Shown here: positions 21,404-34,500 of the stretch, one piece after another | Layout of the letters: every line of letters starts with the position of its first letter | How positions within the stretch are numbered: the stretch's first letter is position 1 | Assembly: GCA_019454045.1 (NCBI GenBank) | Contig: SKCR01023787.1 | Coordinates: forward strand, 62,001-126,000 | DNA: 64,000 bases | Direction of reading: 5' to 3' | From: Zanthoxylum bungeanum | Lineage: Eukaryota; Streptophyta; Magnoliopsida; Sapindales; Rutaceae | Program-made: the position numbers and the translations under genes | The notes under the pieces: generated by a model | The model's input: the letters and a program-made list of their open reading frames with translations, nothing else | The model's database searches: none | Told to the model about the DNA's origin: nothing

Positions 21404-22117
21404 TTTTCGGTTTTGTTTTGTATTATAATAAATTGGATATTCTTTCTTCTATCAACTAAATCTTTACAGCCGATGCCCAAACCATCTTATCCATCTCCCT
21501 GTCCCTGTCCCTGTCCCTACAGATCTACCTTCTTTCTTTCTATTATTGTTAATCTCATATTGTACGTATGATTGTTTAATCAAAGAAACAGAAAGTAACG
21601 GCTGAACTGGAAACGCCACACCACCACACAAGCATCTTTAAAAAGGCAAAATTGAAATTCCCAAGAAGGCTGTACTGAAAATATAAAAGGGATGAGTGAA
21701 TTTTAATATATAAATTATAATGGATGTTAGGGCAACGAGACCGGTGAGGCAATTAAAGCGGAGTGGAGCGGACCACTTTACTAATTGCCGTTTATTTATT
21801 AACCTATTAATCACTAGGAATTAGGACAACCCTACCAGAAATCCACGTGGCACCCACCACAACGCTCACGTTGTTTGACTCGGCAAACATCTCTTTTCTT
21901 CCACGCACCTACAATTCAACGAGCCCGTACTGCAATTGCGTGTTTCCATTATTTTTCAAATAATTACATAGTTTGTACTTTTTTATCAGATAGATCCTTA
22001 GTTTAATTGCGTTTCTTTTAATTTCTCTCACTTTGTGTTTGTGATTGTGAGCAGCTAACACGCTCAAATGTTACCGGCCTAGCTCCAGCCTCTAAGCATT
22101 TTAAAGATACCTTGGTA
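21404..22117 (-). promoter_or_regulatory. MCU upstream region with G-box
   Basis: 714 bp upstream of the MCU start codon. It contains a perfect G-box core in CCACGTGG at 21843-21850, about 440 bp upstream, and a run of CCCTGT repeats at about 21500-21520. G-boxes bind bZIP and bHLH factors in plants; whether this one is used is unknown. No clear TATA box at a convincing distance. Confidence 0.35.
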
Positions 22118-22280
22118 TTTTTTTTTTGAATAGTTAGAAATCTCGCCGTCAAACCACCCCTTACAAGTTTAAGAGAATATACGTAAAATTCTCGTTTGGC
22201 TCAATCTCTTACAAGAAACACACTTACTGGATTCGAACCCAGGACTTCAATGTGAGATCTTGAAGTCTTGGAGGACAAGA
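22118..22280 (-). mobile_element. SINE-like element
   Basis: On the minus strand the segment starts near 22280, carries a good RNA polymerase III B-box (GGGTTCGAATCC at 22229-22240) and ends in an A-run (22127-22118). Flanks ATACCTTGGTAT (from about 22108) and ATATCTTGGCAC (from about 22280) look like a diverged duplication. I do not see a convincing A-box, so this could be an old or 5'-truncated copy. It is not a tRNA gene, since no cloverleaf forms around the B-box. Confidence 0.45.
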
Positions 22281-22500
22281 TATCTTGGCACGTCAATGTA
22301 TAAGACGAAAAAAGGTACAAAACAAGAATTAAAATCACTCTTTATTTTCAGTATGTTATGCTTCAGTCACCAGTTGGAACCAATTCAAGTAGGAAACAAT
22401 TTGATATCTGGTCATAAAAAATCTACCGATGACTTGAAGCATCCGTCTTTGAAACAAGATTCAACAAGCATTGACACTGCCACCGTGGAACCCATCATTG

Positions 22501-25500
22501 TCACTGACTGTGTCTTGCTTTGGAAAGAGTTTTAATCAAACCTTTGGCGATCTTCCAGAACCAAAACACATTCATAATTGCCAACATAGGGGACACCACA
22601 AGCAAGCAGTAGAAGCCCAAGGGAAATATTTCTTTTACCTGATGCAAAACAAGAGAAACTCAGTATCCCAAACACCACTACTTGTTTTTTTCCACAGAGC
22701 AAGAAAACTAAAGCTTCCCCATTAATTATTTGGAGTTGGTTACAAAATCTAATCAGGCCATTAAAAAGTTGCAGTGAGATAATACATGGAAGTAATGTTT
22801 TCAAAACACATTTTCTTCTATATATGCTGATAAAAAAAAAACTCGAAAGTACTTGTATGACTGGTCATATCGACATTTAGAATGGCTACCGTTAAGTATT
22901 TGGTCAGAACTCAAAAGTGTATCATAACATGAAAAGCTAGAATTGGAAATCTTAGTTTTAGTTATTTAAGTTCATTTACCACTCACCAGATCAAAATGGA
23001 TAGCCATGTGGACAAAGAAGTAGATGAACAAAAGAATCCTTGCAACCTGATGGCCTCAAAAGTCCATATCGCAAATTAGAACATGATAGAATGGAGGACA
23101 AAATAACCCAAAATCTAAAACAAAAAACAGCAGACCTGACTTTCTAAAAATAGATCACCAGTCATTTCAAATTTCTAAACTTGTAATAAATCAAGTCAGA
23201 ATCATTTCAAAGAATTGAATTGAACTACTAACGTACTTCTAGAGATCCAACGTCAATGCATGATGGTAGTAGCATCAAAATTCAGTGCACAATGTTTAAA
23301 AGGTAACCATTTTCTCCCTCAGTATACTAAACAAACCACTTTGAAAGAAACAACTGCAATAATTTAAATATAAACTAATCTTTTTCCAGTTCAAAAATTA
23401 CTTGAGAAGATAGAAACTGGAAAAATAGATCTTTAGATCAATATTTGACATGAGGTGAGGTCATAACCAAGCAAAACAAGGAGAATAGAACGTACCAAAA
23501 ACCTTTTTAACAGCAGGGAAACAATGAAGCATTGTTAATTCATTCTTTAGCAAATGCAGCACCAATTGGTTAAATATAACCCTCAAGAGAAAAGGAACAA
23601 AAAATACAAAGTGATCATCACTAATGTGCATATAACATATTCTTAAACATTATTTTGGCAAATTTCATAATAACAAAGTTCGCAAGTCAAGCAACTTTGC
23701 CATAATGTGAAATAAACCAGAACATGCTTCAATGCAATTGAATGCACCTCAGCCACCTCTCTTTATCTGCAGAGTGCCAATAGACCAATCATGCACCTCA
23801 GCATACACAAACATAATATAGCACAAAAACCTTAAGAAAAATGTAGAGTTTTAAGGTGTATGCAAGACATTACCAACCACCCCAAGAACAATGCAACACC
23901 ATTGCAGATGTATATATTGGAGCTTTTCATTCCGGCAACATCTAAATACCTGAATACAAAAATACAGCGTAAGCTAATGTTGACAACCAGAAAAAATTAT
24001 ATGAAAAAAAGCTAATGTTGACAACCAGAAAAAATTAAATGAAAAAAACTTTCTAAAAGTTATCTTTACCATCTGAGATTCACAAAGGGGGTTGTAATCT
24101 CTGTGAAAAGAATCATCAGTATGTATATTTGAGCTTGACCGCTTACAAGAGCAAGAAAGATTGAAAACATGGATAGCCCATGATGAAGGACCTAAAAAAA
24201 GGAGTTGGTAAGTAAACAAGTTGACTTGAAAGGTAAGCTTGGGAAAATAACGAATCGTTTCAAATATCCAAGAGATATTATTCTTTTGGTGCTTTAATTT
24301 ACTTTTTGCCCAATACTAGGGGAAACCTTGATCCTATCAAAGATTTATATATAAGTTTGTCAGTGTAGAAGGAGACTAGGAATCAAATCCTCCAAGGAAA
24401 TGTCGAGGGTTGGGTTGAGAGGTGAACACTCTATCTGTTGCAGGTCGAGGACTGAATTTTCGAAAGCTTAGAGCCTCAGACTGTCATTGTCTTTCTCTTC
24501 ATATCCCCCTCATGCCAAGGCAATGTCCTAGGGTCGGGTTGAGAGGTGATAACATAAATAGCCACTATTCAGTGTTGAGAACTATATTGTTTAAATATAT
24601 ATAGTCTTGTTCTTATACGAACGCCCGCATGCTAAAAGATAATTGACAAAAGCTCCAATGCACTAAATGACAAAAAACAACATATTGGAGTCCATGTTTG
24701 TTTCGTATGGACTTTTTAAAATGCGGACGTCCTTATATGATAATCTTTCTCTCTCTCTCTCGATATATATATATATATGATCGCACATGATAATTGACAG
24801 AATTGAACATCAAGCATGAACACTGTGCACTTACATATTCCAGACCACCTAAAGCCGGATAAAGCCAGAGAATCATTGCCAGGTCGGACAAAAAATAACC
24901 AAAAGAGATCTGCATGGAAAATGAAATAATTAAGGATAAGAAAGATATTCACATAAAATTCCTCCAATAAGTGTAAAACAGAATTCCTTTCTCGATAAAC
25001 CGTAAAGAAGTGGAGAAAATACTTCTATATTGCTTAAGAAAATATTTACAAGAGATGGTCTTATATAGCCTTAGGAATACAACGTATTAGAAAAGATAAT
25101 ATTACACATAAATGTTAAAAATTCTAGGAATCAATCTAATTATTATATTCCTAATTCTAACAATATTTTTTATTCTAACACCTTCCCTCAAGCTGGAGCA
25201 TACATGTTATATGCACCAAGCATGTTACAAATGAAATCAATGTGAGGGCCTCAAAGAAACTTAATAAGAACATCTGCTAATTGACCTTCTGAGTTGACAA
25301 AACTAGTAACAATACATCCTGATAGAATTTTCTCCCTGATAAAATGACAATCCATCTCTGTGTTTGGTCCTTTCATGAAACACAGGATTAGAGGCGATAT
25401 ATAATGTTGTCTGGTTATCACAGATTAGCTTCATTTTTCCTCCTCCTCCAAACTTTAATTCTTACAATAATTGTTTCAACCATACCAGTTCGGATGTTGC

Positions 25501-28500
25501 TAAGGCCATAGCCCGATACTCTGCCTCTGCAATAGACCTGGCGACGACAACTTGCTTCTTACCCTTTCAAAATATTAGATTACCTCCAATCAGAACATAA
25601 GAACCTGAGTATGTCCCTTATCTTCGTATAGTAGACCATGGCCTGGACTCTGGTGCTCTTTTAACATATCTAAGAATGCGTCTAACAGCATCCCAATGAC
25701 TCTGACAAAGAGCTTGTAGAAACTGGCTAACCACGCTTACAGCAAAAGAAATATCTGATCGAATGATTGTAAGGTACTTCAACTTTCCAACTAGTCTCCT
25801 GTATTGTCCGAGATCATTCAATGTTTCTTCGACTAGCTTCCTATATTTTTCAGGATTCTCCAATGGCTCTCCCTCTTTTGGTAGGAGTTTAACATTTGGA
25901 TCCATAGGTTTATCCACTGGTCTACAATCTAACATACCAGCCTTCTGAAGAATATCCAATGAATACTTTCTCTGGAAAATAGCTACCCCAGTGTTAAACT
26001 GTGCTACCTTTATGCCAAGAAAGTACTTGAGTCGTCCCAAATCTTTAGTCTGGAAATGATTAAATGGGTATGTTTTTAGCTCCCGAATACCTTCTTGATC
26101 ACTTCCAGTGATGAAATATCATCCACATAAAATACTAGGTAGATGCATTTGTCATTGGAATGGCGGTAGAAAATAGAGTGATCAACTTCATTATGAATCA
26201 TGTCAAAACCTGTAATCACATAACTAAATCTCCCAAACCAAGCACAAGGAGACTATTTTAAATCATAAAGAGAACGGCGAAGCCGACATACCAAACCATA
26301 CTCCCCCTAAGCAACAAAACAAGGTGGTTGCTCTATATAGACTTCCTTCTGAAGATCACCATGGAGAAATGAATTCTTGATGTCCAGCTGATAAAGGGGC
26401 CAATGACGTATAGCAGCCATAAAGAGAAAAAGGCGGACATAGACAATCTTGGCCTCGAGCAAATGTGTCACCATAGTCCAGACCAATATCTGGGTATAGC
26501 CCTTGGCAACCAGACGAGCCTTAAGACGATCAATTTTCCCATTAGGACCAACCTTCACTGTATAAACCCATCGGCTGCCAACTACAGATTTTTCGGACGG
26601 TAAAGGAACCAAATCCCAAGTGCCACTAGAGTGTAAGGCGACTATTTCATCAACCATTGCCTACATCCACCCTGGGTGTGATAATGCCTCACTGAGCATT
26701 TTAGGAACAGAAACAGAAGACAAAGTGGAAACAAAAGCATAATATGGAGCAGATAAACGATGATAACTCATAAATATGTAAATGGGATGAGGATTGCGAG
26801 TGGAACAGATACCGTTGATGGTGGCAATAGGACCATCCGGTGCAGGTAGGCCCATAGTATGGGTAGAAGCCAGAGCAGGTTGTGAGTCAGCCACTACGGT
26901 GTCGGGACCGGCGGGAGGTGGGGGCGAGGACGACGGTGGTACCCTTGAAGAGGACAAGGTGAGGGCACATCCTCGATTGGAGGACTGTAGAATGGAACAG
27001 AGAGGACCTCAGGAAGGGGTGGGTTGGTCGGTGTATCGGGAGAGAGAAAGGGAGTTGACTAAAAGAATGTGACGTCAGCGGATATGATGCAACGGTGAAC
27101 ATCAGGAGAATAACAACGGTACCCTTTTTGAAGTCGAGAGTAACCCAAGAAGATACATTTGGTAGACTTAGCACCTAGTTTATCTTGGCCTGGTTTCAGG
27201 TTATGGACAAAACAAACACAACGAAATATGCGAAGTGGCAGATGATGGGACAAGGTTAATTGGAACTTGGAAACAAAATAGAGTGGGGAACTTGATTCTG
27301 CAAAACAGAAGGAAGACATACGATTGATTAAGTAACAAGCAGTGAGAACAACATCCCCCCATAAACGAAGTGGCACATGATTGTGGAGTAAGGGTGCAGG
27401 CCGTGTCAATGAGATGTCGATTTTTACGTTCAGCTACACCATTCTATTGGGATGTATGAGCACATGATGACTCATGAAGAATGTTAGGAAAGCACATGAA
27501 GGCTTTAAATAAGGCAGAAAAATATTTCCGAGCATTGTCACTACGTAATATGCGGATAGGAACACTGAATTGGGTTTGAATCTGTTAGAAACTTTCCACG
27601 GAAATTGTAGAATAGTTTACTAGCGAGGAGAACAATTATGTAATAAGAAATGATAGCTGTTGTATTTGATTGTAAACAAGCCCAAGAACAGTACAAAGAC
27701 GTTACTAAATGCAGAAAAGAAAATAACAAGAAATCAAGTATTGGCCACTGCCAAATACACACTCAATTTCCCCAAATACATGAGTCCCCTCACCCTTCAC
27801 CAAAGAAAGATAATATCCTAACTAACTATTCCAAAAAGATTACATCTCCTTTTATAGCCTACTGCTAGCCTCATTTCCTTAACCCATGATTGCTCCCTAA
27901 CTGATTCCCTCCACGTCTGCATGCGTGTTGCAGCAGGCCCTGTCAATTGGTGATTCTCTGCTCCCATTTTGTACCCCTTTTTTTCTTCCTCCTCCCATAC
28001 ACATGCTGCACTGGTGGCTGCCTTGGAACCCTTTTATCCACTTGTTTGGTGGCCCAATTACTGCCCATATCTCCTTTCTCACACCCCGGCCCACCTGAAA
28101 TTGATTCATGGACCCTATCAGAATCTCAGCATAAAATATTTTAAAAATCCAAAATAACTCAGAACGATCTTTCATTAAGAACAACCAAGTGTTTCGAGAA
28201 TGGTCATCAATAAAGATAACAAAATATCGAAATCCTAAAATAGAGTTGGCACGACATAACCCCAAACATAAGAATGAATTAATTCAAATAGGAACGCAGC
28301 CCGATTATTGACACGCTTGGGAAACTTAGTACGAGTTTGTTTTCCAAGTTAACACGACTCATAATTAAAGGAAGATAGATGGGAAAGATGCAGAGCGAGC
28401 TTCTGGAGCTTGGACAACTAGGGTGACCCCAACGACAATGAATGACTTGGCAGAATCAAAAGAAGCACAAGCCACAGAGGGTAGTGACCACGAAAGATGA

Positions 28501-31500
28501 TAGAGGCTTTGTGACTCACATCCTGTACCAATCATCCGTCCCGTACTCTGGTCCTGCACAACATTAGACTTATTAAGAAAAGTGACAGAACAATTAAGAT
28601 AATGAGTAAGTTTATTGACAGAGATAAGATTAAAAAGACAGCGCGGTACATAAAGAACATATTGCAATGGTAATGAAGGAACATGAGAAGCTCGCCCTAT
28701 GCCCTTAGCAACTGTTTTAGAACCATTAGTAAGGGTAACCATAGGGAGAGAATTCGAACTGGTTAAAGAAGAGAAAAGTGTGGATTACCAGAAATATGGT
28801 CGGAGGCTCCGGAATCAAGGACCCAAGGGCCTAGAAGAGAAAACTGAGTGAGGCATGCCAAAGAATTACCAGTGTGGGCAACGGAGGCAGAGGATGATTG
28901 CTGAGAGGCCTGATACTGAAGAAAGGCTACATAATCCTGGTTGGATAAAATAATTTGCTGAGATGGTTGTCGGAAGAGTCAGGGGATGCATGATTGTCAA
29001 CTTGAGCAACCTTAGCAAAAGGAGGACAATGTGGTTTTCCATGAAGCTGATAGCAAAGCTCTTGGGTGTGACCATGCTTATGACAGTAAGTACATTTTGG
29101 GCGGACTCCTCAATTAGGATTGGGACCCCGACCACCCTTGGAACTTTCATGTGCTGCCAAGATGGAAGGTTCGGCGCACTGGGACTCAGAGTCAATAACA
29201 GTAGAGGAGACTCGAAGGTGTCGAGCAAAGACATTCTCAAGAGATGGGATAGTAGCACTTGCCAATATTTGATCACGAACAGGCTGAAGTTCAGACCGTA
29301 TCCCAAGCAAAGTCAACAACATAAAAAAAGGGGTCTCACTGGCGTTCCTGTTCAGCAATAGTTGTAGTAATCGGCAAGATAGAATTTAACTCCTCTCGCA
29401 ATGATTCAATTCGACCAATATACTCAGACATATCCAGATCACGCTAATTCAAGTGAAACATATTGGACACGACATTATAAAATCTCTCAATATCATTATT
29501 ATACAAAGCTTGAGGCTTGCTCCATAGCCTATGGCAACTCTTATAGGTCCGAAACATGACAAGAAGTTTATGATCAATAGACTGCCATAAGAGATTACAT
29601 AATTGAGCATCAATCTTTTTCCCAGATTTGCGCTCAGCATCAGGTATAGCATCCTCACTGGAAGTCAAGTGGTCTTCACACCTTTGCCCCATAAACCATA
29701 ATTCAACTGATACCGATCAAGAAACATAATTGGAAGAACCAAGTAACTTTTCAGTGGCAATAACAGGAGAACCAGAAAGCATAGGAACAGAGGCACTTGA
29801 TTTAGGCAAGATTGAAGCTCGGTGATGAGTGTCGACTTCTGATGGATTAGCCATAAGAAGTATATCTGGAAAAAAAGGAGCGGAAAATGGTGTTGGTGAG
29901 ATCTAGGGTTCCGAGGGTATTTTGGGAAAATCTGAGATAGTGACACGCCAAATGAGGAAACCGACGGCGGAATTGAGACAACCGGCTAACAAGAACTCGA
30001 AGGACGCCAGAACAGTGATGGTGACGGCTGAGGTACCGGGGAAAAAAAAAGAAGAAGCCCTAGGATCAACCTACTGATACCATGTAAAGAAGTAGAGAAA
30101 ATACATCTATATTGCTTAAAAAAATATTTACAGAAGATGACTTTATATAACCTAAGGAATACAACGTATTAAGAAAGATAATATTACACATAAATGCTAA
30201 TAATTCTAACAACCAATCTAATTATTACATTCCTAATTCTAACAATATTCCTAATTCTAACAAAAACATTTCTAAGTTTATTGCTCCATATTTGGATTTA
30301 AATTTTGACAAATTTGATTTTCTAATGCTGCCTACTAATGCCTAGTGAAATGCCCAATGCTACAAGTTTGCAATGTAACATGGTTCATATTTTATACAAA
30401 AGCCAAAAAGAAGGTTTGACAGGCAATCAAGTGCAAGTCACATCCTTTCTCATGTCACATGTAACTTGAACTTTCAATCCTTTTCCTTCCCATATAAATT
30501 TTTAACTAAACTCTCCTATAATTTCCTAGGGTATACTAGTTTTCTAGTAACCAAAGATTCAAACAAGAAAAGACAACCATTTTCATTAGTTTTCTAGTAA
30601 CCAAAGATTCAAACAAGAAAAGGCAACCATTTTCATTTCTTTTTCTAGGTGCATTTATATGGGAAATTCTAGAATCTAAATTTTCAAGCAAGAATTATAA
30701 CTCCATTTTTTAAATACATGTAAAGAGGAAATCTCAGAACTCGAGAGTATCTGAGACTTTGCAGTCTCAAGTTCAGGAGGGAGACCGGCTAGAAAGCTCA
30801 TAATTGCCATCTGTTCCCGTTGACTTTGCTGAACTTTCACATCAGGACTAAATGACAGTAACATATTAAGCTCTTCATAAGTTTTCTTAAAATCCACAAA
30901 GTAAGTAGTAAGAGACCGATCTTGTTTTCTGCACGATAAAAAGCCTTGCATACTTCATAAATTCGGGAAATATTCCCTTTCCCTGAATATAAAAATTCAA
31001 GATAATCTAACAATTCCTTGACATACTCATAATGATTAATCAAACCAATGACCTCACTATCAATAGAATTACGAATCTGCAAAAATAACTGAGCATCCTC
31101 CCGTAGCCATGTCTGTCTGGACTCATCGTTAGGTAGATCATTGGTCATATGATGGTCCTTATCAATACTCCGTAAGTACAAACGGATAGTCTTACTCCAA
31201 TCCATATAATTAGAGCCATAAAGCTTGTGTTCCGTAATTTTAAACATTACCGGAATCACATCAGAAACAGTTACTGCCTTTTTTTCACTCATAGCTCAAC
31301 ATCCAAAAATAATTAACTTAAACTGAAATAATAGATCAAGCAAAAAGAGAAACCAGAGGGTATGACCTGAACAACAGAACCCGATGTGTGAGCAACAAAA
31401 CTGAGAGGGTATGACCTCGATCAAACACAGAAAGGCCGGACTGGTAAGGACAAGTCGAACGGCGATGAATGGAGATGACGGCGATGACAGACGCGCCCTC

Positions 31501-34500
31501 ACGCGCTGGCGCGTGGTTCTGCGTCGAGTCTTGTGACGGCGTGTGGCTCACGCGCAGCTGTTCTGGTCTCCGGATTTCGTGCGAAGGCCGAACTAGTGGT
31601 GGCGCTCCTCCCTAGGTCGGCGGTGACTATAGATGACTCTCCTGAAATGGTGGCCCAAACCAAAAAAGGGATGAAACCCTAAACCCTAATCTGCCAAAAT
31701 GCAGACAACCCAAACTGGAAGCTTTGTTCCAGAACCAAAATCCCTTACAAAATCTCTAATACCATGTAAAAGATAATGGGAAAAATTTATTATTTATTCA
31801 ATAGCTATAGGTTACATATTTATATACATAGGTTATATGCTAATAAGGAAAACTAAATGCTAATAAGGAAAGTATCCTAATTAGGAATCTACACTAATTA
31901 GGTTATTACAATCTGTAACAGATCTTACAATCTGTAACACACCCTTTACACATTCCATCACAATCACAACTATGAATGTGGGCTCTTATTTATAATCTCC
32001 TTCGAGAAACAAAGCCCATAACTAACCCCATTGAAAGCTTGCTATATGCATTTCCAATTTGACAAATTAAATAGCTGAATATCCACTATCTTGACCTCTC
32101 TCTCTAACTCAAATAAAATACGAACACATGACATGCTTACTTTTTGTACAAACCTTTTTCCTTTCTTCCATTTTTGGTTGGGGGAAGAGGAGCAGCAACT
32201 TTTGTATGGAACTTCAATGAAATAGAAGTATTTAACGTATGTACAAAAAACAAAGCAATATAACATGTTTGACAAACCAACACAAAGCACAAGGACTTTT
32301 TTTTCCATAAAAATAGCCCAGTAATAAAAATTCTTACGAATAGTATGTCTGATTCAACTTGAAGCACAAGAACCAAATACATAATCAAGGTTAAGAAAAA
32401 TTGCATGGAAAGATCAAATGGACAGGTTCATGCAGACGAACTGGAAAGTGCTGCCCCTCCATAAACAAGTAGTAAAAATTCTAATGAATAGTATGTTTGA
32501 TTCAACTGGAAGCAGACTAGTCAAATTCATAATCAAGTTTTAAAAAAATTGCATGGAAAGATCAAATGGACAGGTGCATGCAGATGAACTGGAAAGTATT
32601 ATTGGCTCACTATAACACATCGCTTACATGAACACGTGATGGGCTACGAAAAAATGTCACTTTGAAAATTTGCAAAACCTAATGAAATGGTCTAGGAAAT
32701 TAAATCAGGAGATTATCTAACATTAATAAGAAATTTCAGAATCACTATTTAAACCGATTAAAAGTATAAAAACCATGTTATCTTTACTTGAAGATGACAA
32801 ATGTCAAAGAAACAAGTTAAGTGACCGAGTCTATAGTATCTGTATAATAAATTCAAACATGAAATCACTAAGGGTGCAAAAAATAAAATAATCATAATAC
32901 ACTTATAAACTCCTACATTGACTCACCCCCAATGTTGTTTCTGATACAACAGATGTTCTATTAATAACTAACTCGTCATGATAATCTTCACTAAAAAGAT
33001 CTGACAACAGTAGGAGGTATAATGAAGCAGTTGCGGCAATAAGAGCATGAAATGTTGAAAAGCCCCTGAACAACAAAACCACCAATGTTTTTACTTGCAC
33101 AGAACTAAGCATAAACTGTGTGCAAAACTTTATAAGCCACAAGAATTAGCGACTGAAGAATCTTACCGGTTGTTCCATTCAAGTTTCTTTTCATTGCTCA
33201 GTTTTCTATAACCCTTGAAGCAAAAAACGCTGATGATACCTGTTAATTTATAAACCTTCAAGAACAAAGTTGAACAGATTCTGAAGCTATTAGGAAATGC
33301 CAAATTATCTAACAAAAGATGATAAGATTAGTTGAGCATTCTTTCAACTCATTTTAATAACAAAAAACCATTAACGACAGATTTATCTACTTGAAGAATA
33401 ACAGCACTGCCTTAAGCCAAATCATTTCAAAATCTAAAGCTAACAAAAGTCGCAGGTTAATTATTTACTAAGCTAAATTGCCATAGAAGACATTCTCTCC
33501 CATACAATTATTCAAAACTGTTCTAATTTTACCTCTGCATATATTAAGCCATATATCGATTCTTGGTTTATGTTAGAGTTTAAATATTATTTCTGGGCCC
33601 TTATCTAACTAACCGTCTGAGTCTCGAGACATAGACAACTCGACCAAGCAGTCTTGTGTTCAAATCACCTCATTAATTAATTATAAGAACTTTTCTGTTA
33701 CTTGCATTAGAGTTGTTAGAGCTTAAATACAATTGTGGGACCCTACAAACATCTTCAAATTTTGGGCCAACTGATAATTTACTAGTCTGAGAACGACAAA
33801 ATAATCTTCAAAATTTAAAGAATGAGAACCCACTTGTGATCACTTATCAGACCAGGAGATTTCTTAATAAAATAAACAAGATTTAAAGGTAGGCCAAGAT
33901 GACATTGATGCTTCTAGATGGTCTTTGTCAAGGGGATCCCATCTCTCCTTTCTTGTTTCCTTGCTGGTGAATGGTATGAAAAGGTTAAGATAAGGTTAAC
34001 CGTTATTTGTTTCCTCTCTTCATTTAAGATTCCGAGGATGGTTATAAAAGATCCTTGACAAAATCCTTGGAAGGTCATCTAAAGAGTTTTAAACTTTCTT
34101 CAACCATATTGAGGGGATATTTATTTGGGAGGACACATGCATGTGAAATTTCATGTCGTGTGAGCAATTCCCCATATCTATAGAGTATAGATTATGGAGG
34201 TTAAAAAATGTAAATCCTTCTACATTTAGGGTTGCTTGATTACTTCAACGTCTATGGAAACTTAAAGGCTGTGCTATTCTTGAAAAATCTTAATTTGAAA
34301 AGTCGTGTTAAGATAATTACAATGAAGACTCCAGAGGATTGGAAGACAAACTTCCCTTGTAAATTTGAGTGCTGTTTAAGTAAAATGGTAATTTAGTTTA
34401 GCACAAAATGAATGTGTAGGTAGAAAGTGGCTAAAGCTATTATATTCTTTCCAACTGTAAGTACCTCCATTGAACAAGAATACTTACAATTTTGCACATA

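Larger units (their letters stand above)
25001..30262 (-). mobile_element. Copia-3, near full-length Ty1/copia in TLC intron 3
   Basis: 5.26 kb element, same strand as the host gene. Two 180 bp LTRs, 25001-25180 and 30083-30262, differ at about 20 positions by eye, so the insertion is old. On the minus strand the 5' LTR is followed by TGGTATCAG (primer-binding site, ending at 30082) and the 3' LTR is preceded by TTGAGGGAAGG (polypurine tract, 25181-25191). The flanking 5-mers are TAAAC (24996-25000) and AAAAC (30263-30267), a duplication with one change. Short LTRs and protein features suggest the Ale/Retrofit lineage. Length without its inner solo LTR is about 4.7 kb, normal for this group. 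Confidence 0.92.

Noticed and set aside
21006..21571. Plus-strand frames over MCU exon 1 and its upstream region.
   Set aside because: They are antisense shadows of the MCU exon and the CCCTGT repeat.
22200..22260. tRNA gene, suggested by the GGTTCGAATCC B-box.
   Set aside because: No acceptor stem, anticodon arm or A-box can be assembled around it; it fits a SINE better.
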